Shown here in pieces: positions 8,678 through 19,300 of a DNA stretch of 64,000 nt (position 1 is its first letter; every line of letters begins with the position of its first letter). The position numbers and the translations under genes are program-made. Source of the stretch: Clostridia bacterium (lineage in GTDB: Bacteria > Bacillota > Clostridia > Acetivibrionales > DSM-27016); assembly GCA_026414765.1 (NCBI GenBank), contig JAOAIJ010000052.1, forward strand, positions 1 through 64,000. The letters are read 5' to 3'. The notes beneath the pieces were generated by a model. It was not told the origin of the DNA and did no database searches. It was given only the letters and a program-made list of their open reading frames with translations.

Positions 8678-8944
8678 GATGCAAAGATTATCCCGAATAC
8701 ATGAGATTGATTTCTGCTATATGTTAAGAGATATTCAATATGTTATGGAAATAATTAACGCACAATTAACCCAATATTGTTTTATTAGTAATATTTCTGT
8801 ATTAAATTATAGGCAAATAATGTAAAATGTGTTGTAATATTGCACGAAATATCTAAAGCATATATGCACATACTTTGAGAACGGCTTGTTATGGTACAGG
8901 CTTTATAAAAAATAAAATGCAAATTAGGATTATGGAGAGTAATT
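8678..8944. other. Leader region of the biosynthetic cluster
   Basis: About 270 bp with no gene, strongly AT-rich. It must contain the cluster promoter, but no -35/-10 pair stands out. GGAGAG ends about 6 bases before the NRPS start. Several TAATATT/AATATTG words recur. No riboswitch fold is recognised. Confidence 0.5.
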
Positions 8945-11900
8945 ATGTTGAAATTAACACGGGATAACATCAAACAGTCGGTTTATGAAATTATATCGAA
9001 GGTTACAGGGCACATAACTGAGGACCTGGATAATGACATGTACCTTGAGGCAGATTTGGGGCTGGATTCAATTAAGATGATAACATTGATGAATGAGATT
9101 ATTAAGCTGGTCCTACCTGAGCAAATGGAAGAATTCAAAGACAGATATCCCCCAGCGTCATTGATGGCAATGCAATCCGTGGGAGATATTGTTGAAATCT
9201 TCGAAAAATGGTATGAGCAGGCTGCCGATGAACAAGCGGGACAAAACAAAGACAGTCCGGGAATGCCTGTTTTAAGTGACAATGATAATGTATTTCATAG
9301 TTATAGTGAAGCAGCACCAGTCAACGCCGACATCAAACAGTCGGTTTATGAAATTATATCGAAGGTTACAGGACACACAACTAAGCATCTGGACAATGAT
9401 ATGTACCTTGAGGCAGATTTGGGGCTGGATTCAATTAAGATGATAACATTGATGAATGAGATTATTAAGCTGGTCCCACCCGAACAAATGGAAGAATTCA
9501 AAGACAAGTATCCAGCAGCGTCATTGATGGCAATGCAATCCGTGGGAGATATTGTTGAAATCTTCGAAAAATGGAAAAAATCAGCAAATATACAAAACAA
9601 GAATCATGTAATAAATTCGGAGGCTGGATCTACCGGAGGAAAGCAGCCTGAGTATCTGCAAATCTTAAATTCCCAGTACCCTTTTCTAATGTGTTATCAG
9701 ACAATATCCACGCTTACAATCAGTTCGGGAGTAATGATATACGGTGAATTAAATATAACCTGCCTGAAAGATGCCTGGAAAGAGTTAATCTTTCGGCATC
9801 CGTCACTACGCGTGATGTTTGAGAAGCTACCGGGGGCTAAAAGCTTTAAGGGATACAGCCAGAAAGTCCTAAACAACTTTCTTCTACCGGATATTCCGGT
9901 AGAGGATGTAAGATATCTTAATAACAGCGAACATGAGCAATTCCTGAAAGAAACATATGAAAAAAGCTTAAATCATAAGTTTGATTTATTTTCATGGCCT
10001 TTACATAAGATAACTGTAATTCGTACAGGAGACAGAAGCTACAATCTTATTCTGTCAATTATACATCTAATTTCAGATGGGCTTGGAAATCAGCAAATAT
10101 TAAAAGAATTACTGGAAATTTATGCAGCAAAGCTTGATGGCAGAATGGCAGACTTGCCGCCGGCTGTTTTAGTGCCCGGGTATAATGATTTAGTGAAAGA
10201 TATGAATTCGTGGAATAGCACTGAAGAGAATAGTGCACTTGAGAGTTACTTAAGGCAGCAAGGAAAGGAAAAATACTTCTTTAACCCATCAGATAAAAAG
10301 CTTGATTTGCCAGAACCGTTTACACCCATTAAAACAAAAGTAAAAAAGTACTGGATTAATGAAACCGTTACTAAGAAGTTTATTTTAAATACTAAAGTAT
10401 GGCACGTTTCGCTATTTGTACTTTTAGTCAGTGCATATTTAAAAACCATCAAACAGCTCGAAGAAAGCACGGAAAAAATAATTATAAACCTGCCTACAGG
10501 CGGAAGGGTATATCCAAATGCTGATGCTACAGGTATTTTAGGATCATTTGCCCAAAATATGGCATTAACTTTCTATGTCGAAAGCGACACTGAAACATGG
10601 AAAGACTTGATTGAAAGAGTAAACACAGAGATAAAGAGCAGATTGGCATCAGGGATAGACAGGGCACAGACATATCAAGCCGCTTTCGCAGCAAAAGAGA
10701 ATGAGATGCTGATAGACGGTGAAATACCTGAAACAGTTGCTTCAATTATACGTTCTTCGGTTAAATCCAACCTATATCTTTCTTTTGTAGGGAATACATA
10801 TATAAAAGAACTTTATGGAAGTCTGGAAGTTAGGGATTATGAAGCATATACATGTACAAATCCCGGAACAATTGATATCCTCGTGGAATTGTTCCATGGA
10901 AGGATATTACTCACTTCAAATTATGACAGTACTTTTTTTGATGAAGCATATATTGATGTACATATGAACAGATTAGTAGACAACATTAATGAACTTGCAG
11001 AGGTGAGTGAAGAAAACGGGGAGGTTAGTCAGACAGTATTAACGCCTGTGACTTGCAGCAAAGAGGTTGAAGCAGAGCTTTGCAGGATAGCAGGAGAGAT
11101 ATGCCAAAGAGAATTCAGAAATTTTGATTTGGACAAAGATATTGATTCAGAGCTCGGCATAGATTCGCTTGAACGCATCCGTATAGTTGCAAGGTTAAGC
11201 AAGGTAAAGAAAAATTTGGATAGAAAGAGTCTGTTTAATTGCAGGACACTTAGGGAAATGTCGTGGCTGCTGGATGAAAATATTACTTCCGCCAACGGAA
11301 AGAATGATAAAACCAATATTCAAATTCCCTATTTGAAAGTAGTTGAACAATGCAGATTAACTCCGGATGCACAAGCAGTACTTTTTGAGGAACAAAGCAT
11401 TTCATATTCAGAGCTGGAACACATCACAAACAAGCTTGCAAATTGTCTTAAAAGTAAAGGGATAGGAAGAGGAACTATTGTCGGAATCATGACTTTGCCC
11501 GGACCTATGATGATTTTAGGCATGCTTGGCATATTAAAATCAGGAGCTGCTTACGTACCGGTAGATGCATCATATCCGACAGGAAGGATTCAATATATCA
11601 TAAACCATTCTGAGCTTAATGTGCTGCTTACAGAAGAAACACTAGCGGAGCAGGTAAAGGGCTTGATAAAAGATTGTCCAGGTATCAAAAGCCTAATTTT
11701 TCTTGACAATCTAACCAAACGTCAGGAATTCCAATCGATCGGACTGGTCGAAAAAGATGCATGGATGGCATTTCCCGCAATTCAGCCAGAGTACGAAAGC
11801 AGCCCGGATGATTTGATGGTAGTCCTCTATACTTCCGGATCAACCGGAAATCCAAAAGGGGTAATGCTTAATCACCTGGGATATATGAACCGTTTGGAAT

Positions 11901-14900
11901 GGCACCAAAAAAAATTCAACTTAAAGCCGGGCGAAAGGGTGGCGCAAAAAACCTCATGCTGCTTTGATATATCTGTATGGGAGCTGTATTGGCCATTAAT
12001 GTACGGTGGTACATTATGTCCTGTCCGAAAGGAGATAGTAAGAAATCCCTGGGAGCTTGCCCAGTGGCTGATAGATACTAAAATAAACATAATGCATTTT
12101 GTACCGTCGCTTTTTGGCGAGTTTGTTCATGCTTTGGAAGATGAAGATTATTATTTTAAAGATTTGCGCTGGCTGATTTTCAGCGGAGAGGCCCTCCCTA
12201 TGTCCTATATACAGGAGTGGATAGACAAACATGGTATGTCCACCAAGCTGGCAAACCTGTACGGCCCGACAGAGGCTTCAATAGATGTTACATATCATAT
12301 CATTGATAAGAGGCCTGGCTCTGACGGGGAAAGCCAGATTCCTATTGGAAAGCCTATAGACAACGTTAATATTCTTAACCTTGATGAAAACATGAGGATG
12401 TTGAGTGAAGGAGAGATCGGGGAGCTATGGATAGGAGGCATACAGCTTGCAAAGGGATATTTAAAAAATCCGGAGAAGACGGCTGAAGCTTTCAAACCCA
12501 ACCCTTTTAAAGAAATACAGGGTGATTATCTTTACCGAACCGGGGATTTGACAAAAAAAAGAGCAGATGGAAGCTTTGAGTATCACGGGCGTATTGATAA
12601 CCAAGTAAAAATACGTGGTTTTAGAGTTGAACTGGGTGAGATAGAGACAGTTTTAAGCAGTCATTGCAATATAAATGAAGCAGCGGTTATTGCAGTTGAA
12701 AGCAGTGAAGGACAAAGTCAGCTTGTGGCTTACTTGTCAGGAAAGATGACTGCGGATTCCGAAATAAAAGATTACATAGGAAATAAACTTCCGTATTACA
12801 TGATCCCTCACAGGATAGAATGGGTGCAGAGCCTTCCCAAGAATCCGAACGGCAAGCTTGACAGAAGGGCGGTTAAGGAGTTGTACTTTAACAAAAGCGG
12901 AGGGGCAAGGGAAATAGAGCCGCTAACAGCTCCGGTCAAAAAAGAAAGTCCTCAGGCTGGCAATAATGAAGAAAAAGAAGTTTTTATACCGCTCGCACCG
13001 GCTCAAAACTGGCTAATGAGCTACTTCGATTACCCCTACAACTGGACAGGATACACTAGATTTTTGTTTAAACAGTCATTGGATTACTGTGCATTCAACA
13101 AGGCAATAACTATGCTTACAAACAGACATGATGCCTTAAGGAGCATATTGTGCCGCAAGGGGTCCAGGTGGGTCCAGAAAATACTGCCTCAGGGCGAATA
13201 CATAAATGTTGAATATCTTGATGCGTCCCACATGAATAAGAAGCAGATTGATGACGCGGTTAATGCACTGATAAGGGATACAATTCAAGTATTTAGTGTT
13301 GACAAATGGCCTCTGTGGAAGATTATAGCGATTAAGACCCCGGACAATCTGCATGACATGGTTATAGTCGGGCATCATCTTATTTCTGACGTAGTAACGA
13401 ATAGCCTGTTGTTTAAAGAGTTATGGCAAATTTACTATCATCTTTTATCGGAAGAGAAAATTAAACTTCAAACTCCTGGATCTTTCAGAGAATTTGTAGA
13501 GCTTGTAGAATCGGAAAAAAGTAGAAAATGGAAGGAATACATTGACTATTGGACGAAAATGTTCCCTTCAAAAGAACAGATATTCAGTATTCCTACAGAT
13601 TTTGCACCGGGCTCTAATGACGAAGGCTCTGCCGATACAGAAAAATTTGTACTTGATAATATGCAAACCGCCAAAATATTAAGCAATGCAAAGAAGTTTT
13701 TTTGCAGCAATGTCTATTCAATCCTGCTTGCTCCCCTTTATAAGATGTTGGGAGAACAATACCGGCAGTCTAAAGTTATAGTAAGCCACAGAGTGCATGG
13801 GAGGGATGTTGGCGGAGATAATACATTTTTCCAGACAGCAGGCAATTTTGCAGTTAACTTTCCATTAGGTATTGAAATTGACCAGAATGAAAACTGGGCA
13901 AGTTTAGTTGAAAAAATTAAGGGAACACTTAAAAAGGTTCCTATGAACGGTATAAGCTATGATGTTGTTTCTGAGAACTTGCCTGTATACATGTGCCCTG
14001 ATATTAAGCTGACCCCTGTCAGGGCAAATTACCTTGGCAACAGGGATGTGCCCCAATTTGACGTTTTTGAGTTTTACAAAAATGGAAAGGATAGAAGGTA
14101 CTCACTACCCCAACAAAAAAGGATATCCATAATTGAATTTTTCTTTTCAATAGTAGACGGAAGCTTGAATGTGGAAATTGAATACTCAAGGAATCTATAT
14201 AGTGCGGATACCATAAAGCAGCTTGGTGAAAAATATATGGAGTCCCTTAAAATGCTTATAGGATTTGTTGAGGGAGTATCATGCGATAAGAACAAGACAG
14301 TCAACAACTCAAAATACAGCAAGGGATTGCTTTCAGACAAAGTTGTAATTGTAACAGGAGGGGGAAGGGGTATTGGTAGAAGCATTGCACTTTCAATGGC
14401 TAGGGAAGGCGCTGAAATAGTTATTGTATCGAGGACTAAGGAAGATTTGGAACAAACGGCAGGTGAAATACAAAAGCTTGGTGGAAGGCCAATGATAATT
14501 CCGGTTGATGTCACTAAGCTGTCTGATGTTAACAGTGCTGTAGAGAAAATTTTGCGCGAGTTCGGAAGAATTGATGTACTGGTAAATAATGCAGGAATCA
14601 CAAAGCTTGCAGCTATTAATGATATTGAACCTGATGAATGGCGGAAAATCATTGAGGTGAATCTCTTTGGGACATATAATTTTTGTAAAGCTGTCATTCC
14701 GCATTTTACAAAGAGAAATCAGGGGAAGATCATCAATATAGGTTCAGATTCGTCCTTTATCGGGTATCCGCTAATGAGTGCCTATAGTGCATCAAAGCAT
14801 GCGGTACTTGGGCTGACAAAATCCCTGGCTGAAGAGCTAAAGCTCCAAAACGTTCAGGTTAATGCTATTTGCCCTGCATTGGTGGATACCGGCATGGCAC

Positions 14901-15094
14901 CGAAAGCATTAAGAAACGGGGCTATTCCTCCTGAGAAGATATCCGATACGGCTGTTTTTCTGGCTTCTTCCATGTCTGATTACATTACCGGAGAAGCCAT
15001 AAAAGTATATGGCAAACAGGATATGTACTGGTTTGGTTCCCGGCAAACGGATATGTTTAAAACAATATTGCAGGATAAGAGGAATGTTACTTGA
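8945..15094 (+). CDS. Nonribosomal peptide synthetase, T-T-C-T-A-C-SDR
   Basis: A 2049-aa multidomain enzyme. Order read from motifs: carrier 1 (about 8-90, Ser42), carrier 2 (129-211, Ser163), condensation (about 240-685; I-H-L-I-S-D-G with catalytic H374), carrier 3 (about 705-780, Ser741), adenylation (about 795-1315; T-S-G-S-T-G-N-P-K-G, Y-G-P-T-E, Y-R-T-G-D, N-G-K-L-D), a second condensation domain (about 1345-1790; H-H-L-I-S-D-V, H1478), and a short-chain reductase (about 1797-2040; T-G-G-G-R-G-I-G, S1936-Y1947-K1951). Pocket residues D1008, I1009, W1012, H1051, I1078, S1080, L1105, I1113, D1114, K1304 are close to the serine code. No carrier follows the A domain, so carrier 3 before it must be loaded. 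There is no thioesterase. It is the first gene of the cluster but probably acts after the PKS protein. Confidence 0.92.
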   Translation: MLKLTRDNIKQSVYEIISKVTGHITEDLDNDMYLEADLGLDSIKMITLMNEIIKLVLPEQMEEFKDRYPPASLMAMQSVGDIVEIFEKWYEQAADEQAGQNKDSPGMPVLSDNDNVFHSYSEAAPVNADIKQSVYEIISKVTGHTTKHLDNDMYLEADLGLDSIKMITLMNEIIKLVPPEQMEEFKDKYPAASLMAMQSVGDIVEIFEKWKKSANIQNKNHVINSEAGSTGGKQPEYLQILNSQYPFLMCYQTISTLTISSGVMIYGELNITCLKDAWKELIFRHPSLRVMFEKLPGAKSFKGYSQKVLNNFLLPDIPVEDVRYLNNSEHEQFLKETYEKSLNHKFDLFSWPLHKITVIRTGDRSYNLILSIIHLISDGLGNQQILKELLEIYAAKLDGRMADLPPAVLVPGYNDLVKDMNSWNSTEENSALESYLRQQGKEKYFFNPSDKKLDLPEPFTPIKTKVKKYWINETVTKKFILNTKVWHVSLFVLLVSAYLKTIKQLEESTEKIIINLPTGGRVYPNADATGILGSFAQNMALTFYVESDTETWKDLIERVNTEIKSRLASGIDRAQTYQAAFAAKENEMLIDGEIPETVASIIRSSVKSNLYLSFVGNTYIKELYGSLEVRDYEAYTCTNPGTIDILVELFHGRILLTSNYDSTFFDEAYIDVHMNRLVDNINELAEVSEENGEVSQTVLTPVTCSKEVEAELCRIAGEICQREFRNFDLDKDIDSELGIDSLERIRIVARLSKVKKNLDRKSLFNCRTLREMSWLLDENITSANGKNDKTNIQIPYLKVVEQCRLTPDAQAVLFEEQSISYSELEHITNKLANCLKSKGIGRGTIVGIMTLPGPMMILGMLGILKSGAAYVPVDASYPTGRIQYIINHSELNVLLTEETLAEQVKGLIKDCPGIKSLIFLDNLTKRQEFQSIGLVEKDAWMAFPAIQPEYESSPDDLMVVLYTSGSTGNPKGVMLNHLGYMNRLEWHQKKFNLKPGERVAQKTSCCFDISVWELYWPLMYGGTLCPVRKEIVRNPWELAQWLIDTKINIMHFVPSLFGEFVHALEDEDYYFKDLRWLIFSGEALPMSYIQEWIDKHGMSTKLANLYGPTEASIDVTYHIIDKRPGSDGESQIPIGKPIDNVNILNLDENMRMLSEGEIGELWIGGIQLAKGYLKNPEKTAEAFKPNPFKEIQGDYLYRTGDLTKKRADGSFEYHGRIDNQVKIRGFRVELGEIETVLSSHCNINEAAVIAVESSEGQSQLVAYLSGKMTADSEIKDYIGNKLPYYMIPHRIEWVQSLPKNPNGKLDRRAVKELYFNKSGGAREIEPLTAPVKKESPQAGNNEEKEVFIPLAPAQNWLMSYFDYPYNWTGYTRFLFKQSLDYCAFNKAITMLTNRHDALRSILCRKGSRWVQKILPQGEYINVEYLDASHMNKKQIDDAVNALIRDTIQVFSVDKWPLWKIIAIKTPDNLHDMVIVGHHLISDVVTNSLLFKELWQIYYHLLSEEKIKLQTPGSFREFVELVESEKSRKWKEYIDYWTKMFPSKEQIFSIPTDFAPGSNDEGSADTEKFVLDNMQTAKILSNAKKFFCSNVYSILLAPLYKMLGEQYRQSKVIVSHRVHGRDVGGDNTFFQTAGNFAVNFPLGIEIDQNENWASLVEKIKGTLKKVPMNGISYDVVSENLPVYMCPDIKLTPVRANYLGNRDVPQFDVFEFYKNGKDRRYSLPQQKRISIIEFFFSIVDGSLNVEIEYSRNLYSADTIKQLGEKYMESLKMLIGFVEGVSCDKNKTVNNSKYSKGLLSDKVVIVTGGGRGIGRSIALSMAREGAEIVIVSRTKEDLEQTAGEIQKLGGRPMIIPVDVTKLSDVNSAVEKILREFGRIDVLVNNAGITKLAAINDIEPDEWRKIIEVNLFGTYNFCKAVIPHFTKRNQGKIINIGSDSSFIGYPLMSAYSASKHAVLGLTKSLAEELKLQNVQVNAICPALVDTGMAPKALRNGAIPPEKISDTAVFLASSMSDYITGEAIKVYGKQDMYWFGSRQTDMFKTILQDKRNVT
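8968..9574 (+). repeat. Tandem in-gene duplication of the carrier domain
   Basis: Bases 8968-9211 recur at 9331-9574 with an exact 363-bp period. By hand comparison they differ at 14 of 244 positions, many of them synonymous. The linker between them (9212-9330) is not repeated. The two encoded carriers both keep the L-G-L-D-S-I-K-M site. Confidence 0.93.
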
Positions 15095-15111
15095 TATGAG
15101 AGGTTGATGGC

Positions 15112-16278
15112 GTGAGAATAGATTATGACAAACTCATTGGAAGCAATAAATGGGTTATGTATTGTGTAGCTTTGATGACAGGGTTTGCAATGGGGGTTAT
15201 AAACCCTCTTGCAACCACCCATATGACAAAAAACAATGTAGGAAACATTTGGGTTGGGGCAATTTCTTCTTCATATTTTCTATTTATGGCTCTTGGTTCA
15301 ATGCTTATTTATAAAAAGCTTAGAGGAAAAGATGTAAGAAGGATGCTGATATCGGGACTATTGCTGACAGCTGCTTCTTCAATAGGTTTTCCCCTGGTAA
15401 ATAACAAGGTTTTATGGTTTTTGCTGATGAGCCTTATGGGGGCAGGTATCAGCCTTAATATGGTGGGTATTCAAACAGTCATGCATAATGTAACTGAAAG
15501 CGGCAGCAAAGCACTGGTCAGCGGTATTTACTCCTTCTGCTTTGCTGTAGGATTTGTTATCAGTGCCGTAATTGGCCCGAGAATTTATGAGAAATCTACA
15601 TGGATGGCTTTCTTAACAGGAGCGCTTTGCCTTTGTATTTCAGCTTTTTTAATCAATTTCAAGCTAAAAAATCTGCTGACAATACCGGCATATAGTGAAG
15701 GAAAGATATTTTCAAAAATAACTGTAGCCCTATTTGGAGCCTTCGCATATGGCTTTTCCGAAACCACTCTGGTGTCACTTTATCCTCTCTTTATGATCCG
15801 GCTTAATTTCGAACTTTCACAGGTGGGATATGCATTAGGTATATTTATAGTAGGAAGTATACTCGGGACTATACCTATAACCTACATGGCAGACAGAATC
15901 GGCCGGAAAAAATGTCTGGGGATAGCTATATTTGCTTCATTGTTTGCTGTTGCAGGTATTATGGCTTTTGACAGTTTCAGCAGCAAATTAATATTTTCAT
16001 TTATTGCCGGCTTTACAATCGGGCCTGTTTATCCACTCTCTCTAGCACTGTCAGTCCAGGACCTTTCCCAGGAGGAACTGTTGTCAGGAACAGCCTTGTT
16101 TACTTTTGCTTATGGCATTGGTTCAACGGCAGGTCCGTTTTTATCGTCTGTTGCAATGAGGTATTTAGGCAACAACTATATATTCAGCATTAGTTTATTA
16201 ATTTTTATAATCATGTTAGCATATATGGTCATACCTAGCATGTATTCTAAGAATTTTATCTCAAAGGGAAAAGCTTAA
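15112..16278 (+). CDS. MFS transporter, probable product exporter
   Basis: A 388-aa membrane protein with about 12 hydrophobic helices and the major-facilitator loop motif A-D-R-I-G-R-K-K between helices 8 and 9. The N-terminal half carries a second small basic loop (Y-K-K-L-R-G-K-D-V-R-R). The GTG start is chosen because GAGAGG lies upstream; it begins 17 bases after the NRPS stop. Its position between the two megasynthase genes argues for export of the product or self-resistance. The substrate is not determinable from sequence. Confidence 0.88.
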   Translation: MRIDYDKLIGSNKWVMYCVALMTGFAMGVINPLATTHMTKNNVGNIWVGAISSSYFLFMALGSMLIYKKLRGKDVRRMLISGLLLTAASSIGFPLVNNKVLWFLLMSLMGAGISLNMVGIQTVMHNVTESGSKALVSGIYSFCFAVGFVISAVIGPRIYEKSTWMAFLTGALCLCISAFLINFKLKNLLTIPAYSEGKIFSKITVALFGAFAYGFSETTLVSLYPLFMIRLNFELSQVGYALGIFIVGSILGTIPITYMADRIGRKKCLGIAIFASLFAVAGIMAFDSFSSKLIFSFIAGFTIGPVYPLSLALSVQDLSQEELLSGTALFTFAYGIGSTAGPFLSSVAMRYLGNNYIFSISLLIFIIMLAYMVIPSMYSKNFISKGKA

Positions 16279-16335
16279 ACTAACTAAAAGTTAAAAGGGT
16301 TATAGCTAATATAGCTGATAAATGGGGGTAACCAA

Positions 16336-19300
16336 ATGAAAAGTTCTAAAATAAACAGGGAATTAAAGTTGTCCCAGTCAAAAGGAGCAGATATTACAGG
16401 AATATTCTGTGACAGGGGCAACATTGCATATTTGCTTATTGATTCTGTGCGAAACGGCAAAGGAATAACATTTATTCAGGAAGATGACTCGGAGCTGTTT
16501 TTGACATATGAAGCAATTCTTCAGAAAGCGCTTCAGCGTTTAGGTGGTATGCAAAAGGCAGGTATAAAGGCAGGGCAGTATGTTTTAGTGTTAATGGACA
16601 ACAGCATTGATTTTGTCACTACCTTTTGGGCATGCATATTGGGAGGTATTATCCCTGCACCTCTCATTTATCCTACTTCTACAAAAGTAATGAATTCAAC
16701 TTTGAAAAAGTTGGAGGCAGTTTGGAACGTTTTGGGGAAGCCATTGGTTTTATCGGACAAAAATTTGTCGGACAGCAAGGAAGAAATTCAAAAAACTATT
16801 GGAAACAGAGAGATTGAAATTGCTGATGTTTATAAATTCGATGGTAGTAGTGAAGCGGGGAAGATGAGCCTTGCTGATAAGAATTCAACTGCATTCATTC
16901 AGTTCAGTTCAGGAAGCACCAGTATTCCGAAAGGTGTTGTTTTAACCCATAACAACTTATTGATCAATATAGAAGCAATTGCTGCAAGTGCTCAGTTAAC
17001 AAGCGAAGATAAATCTCTCGGATGGATGCCGTACCACCATGATATGGGTCTGATTGGTTTTCACCTTACTATGACAGGGGTTGGAATGGACCAGTTCAAT
17101 ATGACGCCCTATAAATTTGTTAAAAAGCCTAATCTATGGCTGCAGCTTATTTCAAAGCACAGAATAACAACTACGGGCTCGCCTAATTTCGGATACAGGC
17201 TAGTATTGAACAGATTAAAACCGGAACTGATGGAAAATTTGGATCTGTCCTGCTTGAAACATTTGTTTAACGGTGCTGAGCCGATAGCTGTATCGCTAAT
17301 GGAAGAGTTTATGGAAAAACTTTCTGTTTATGGGCTGAAGAAAAACGCAATGTACCCTGTTTATGGAATGGCAGAGGCTTGCTTGGCAGTTAGTTTCCCA
17401 ACACCATATGAGGAGCCTCTTATCCACTCTTTGAACAGAAAAAATCTTGTTTCAAAATCAAATGTTACATATATAGACAGGCAGCATAAGGGCGCACTGC
17501 TGTTAGCTGACGAGGGCTACCCTGTAAGCGGTATGGAGATCAGGATAGTGGATCAGAAAGGCGCTGTCATACATGAAGGATATATAGGGGAGATACAGAT
17601 ACGGGGAAACAATGTTACCTCTGGCTATATAAATAATCCTGAGGCAAACAGAGCAGCCTTCCAGGACGGCTGGCTAAAAACCGGGGACACAGGGTTTATG
17701 ATAAATGGACGCCTTACTGTGGTAGGACGTTTGAAGGATATAATATTTGTTAATGGACAGAATTTCTTTGCACATGATATTGAGGCTGTAATAGAAGAAC
17801 TGGAAGGTGTAGAATCTGGAAAGATTATCGCTTGCGGATGGCACGATGAAACGGAAGAAAGAGAAAAGGTGGCTTTGTTTTCAACCCTCCATATTAAGAA
17901 AGAGCGTATAAAAGTATTTTACTCAAAAATTATCAAGCATGTAAACGAAGTGTTTGGAATACCTATAGACCATGTAGTATCAGTACCCACGATACCAAAA
18001 ACAACAAGCGGAAAAATACAGCGTTTTGCGTTGGTAGAATCATTCAGGAATAATGAGTATGCAGGGAAAGTAATAGATGCTGCCGAGCTGAGCTGTGAAT
18101 CCGGAGATGAAGTACGGGAGAAACCTGTAAATACATTAATGCTTGCAGAAACTATCCGAAGTATCTGGTCGAAGGTGTTGGAGAGGTCTGAAAGCACTAT
18201 TTCCTACGATCAGCCCTTTCTTTCCTTAGGTGGCACCTCAGTAAAGGCTATTCAGGTTTTAGGCTTGCTGGAAGAAGAACTTGAATTAAGACTGACCCAT
18301 GATTTATTGATAAAATGCCGTACCGTCAGGGATATGGAGGAGTACATTTCAAATATTTATAACAATAGGGGGGCAAATATACGAAGCCTGCCGGAGGCAA
18401 GGAAAACAGGAGAGGATAATCTGAATGAAAATGATGACGTAGCAGTTATCTCAATGGCATGCCGCTTCCCTGACGCCTCCGGTACCGAAGAATTCTGGAA
18501 CAATATTTTGAATGGCAAATGCAGCATAGGCGATATCCCTCCGGAACGTTGGAATGTTGATGATTATTACAGTCCTACAGCCGAATTTGGAAAAACATAC
18601 TGCCGTACCGGGGCATTCATTAATAATATATATGACTTTGACCATGGGCTTTTTAACATAGAGGAAAAAGAAGCGGAAATCATGGACCCTCAACAAAGGA
18701 TGATTCTTGAATTGGTTTTTGAACTGATTGAAAGAGCAGGATACCCGCGTCATAAGGTTGACGGCAGAAAAATAGCTTTGTATATAGGTGCAAGCACAAA
18801 TTCATATTACGAATATCATCTGAGCACACTGAATAAAGCAAATCTGCAAAACTTTGAAAGCTTTTCCGCACTTTCGAAAGTGCAGCAGGATTCAATTATG
18901 GAAGAGTGGAGGAACAAACTGGGTGTGACGGAAGCCCATCCCAATATACTTGTAGATAATATTCTGAACATGATTGCTGCGAGGGTATCACAGGAATTTA
19001 ACTTCAAAGGTCCGGCCCTGGTTCTGGATACTGCATGTTCATCATCTCTTGTAACTATTCATCTGGCATGTGAATCGTTGAAAAGAGGTGAATGTGAAAT
19101 GGCCATTGCAGGTGGGGTCAACCTTTTGCTTACACCTACACCATATGTATATTTCAGCAGTGCAGGGGCTTTATCCACCAGCGGCTCGTCAAAAGTCTTT
19201 GATGTAGATGCAGACGGTTTTGTTCCGGGTGAGGGTGCCGGTCTTGTTATGCTCAAACCTCTTAAAAAAGCCGTTCAGGATAAGGACGATATTCTTGCTG

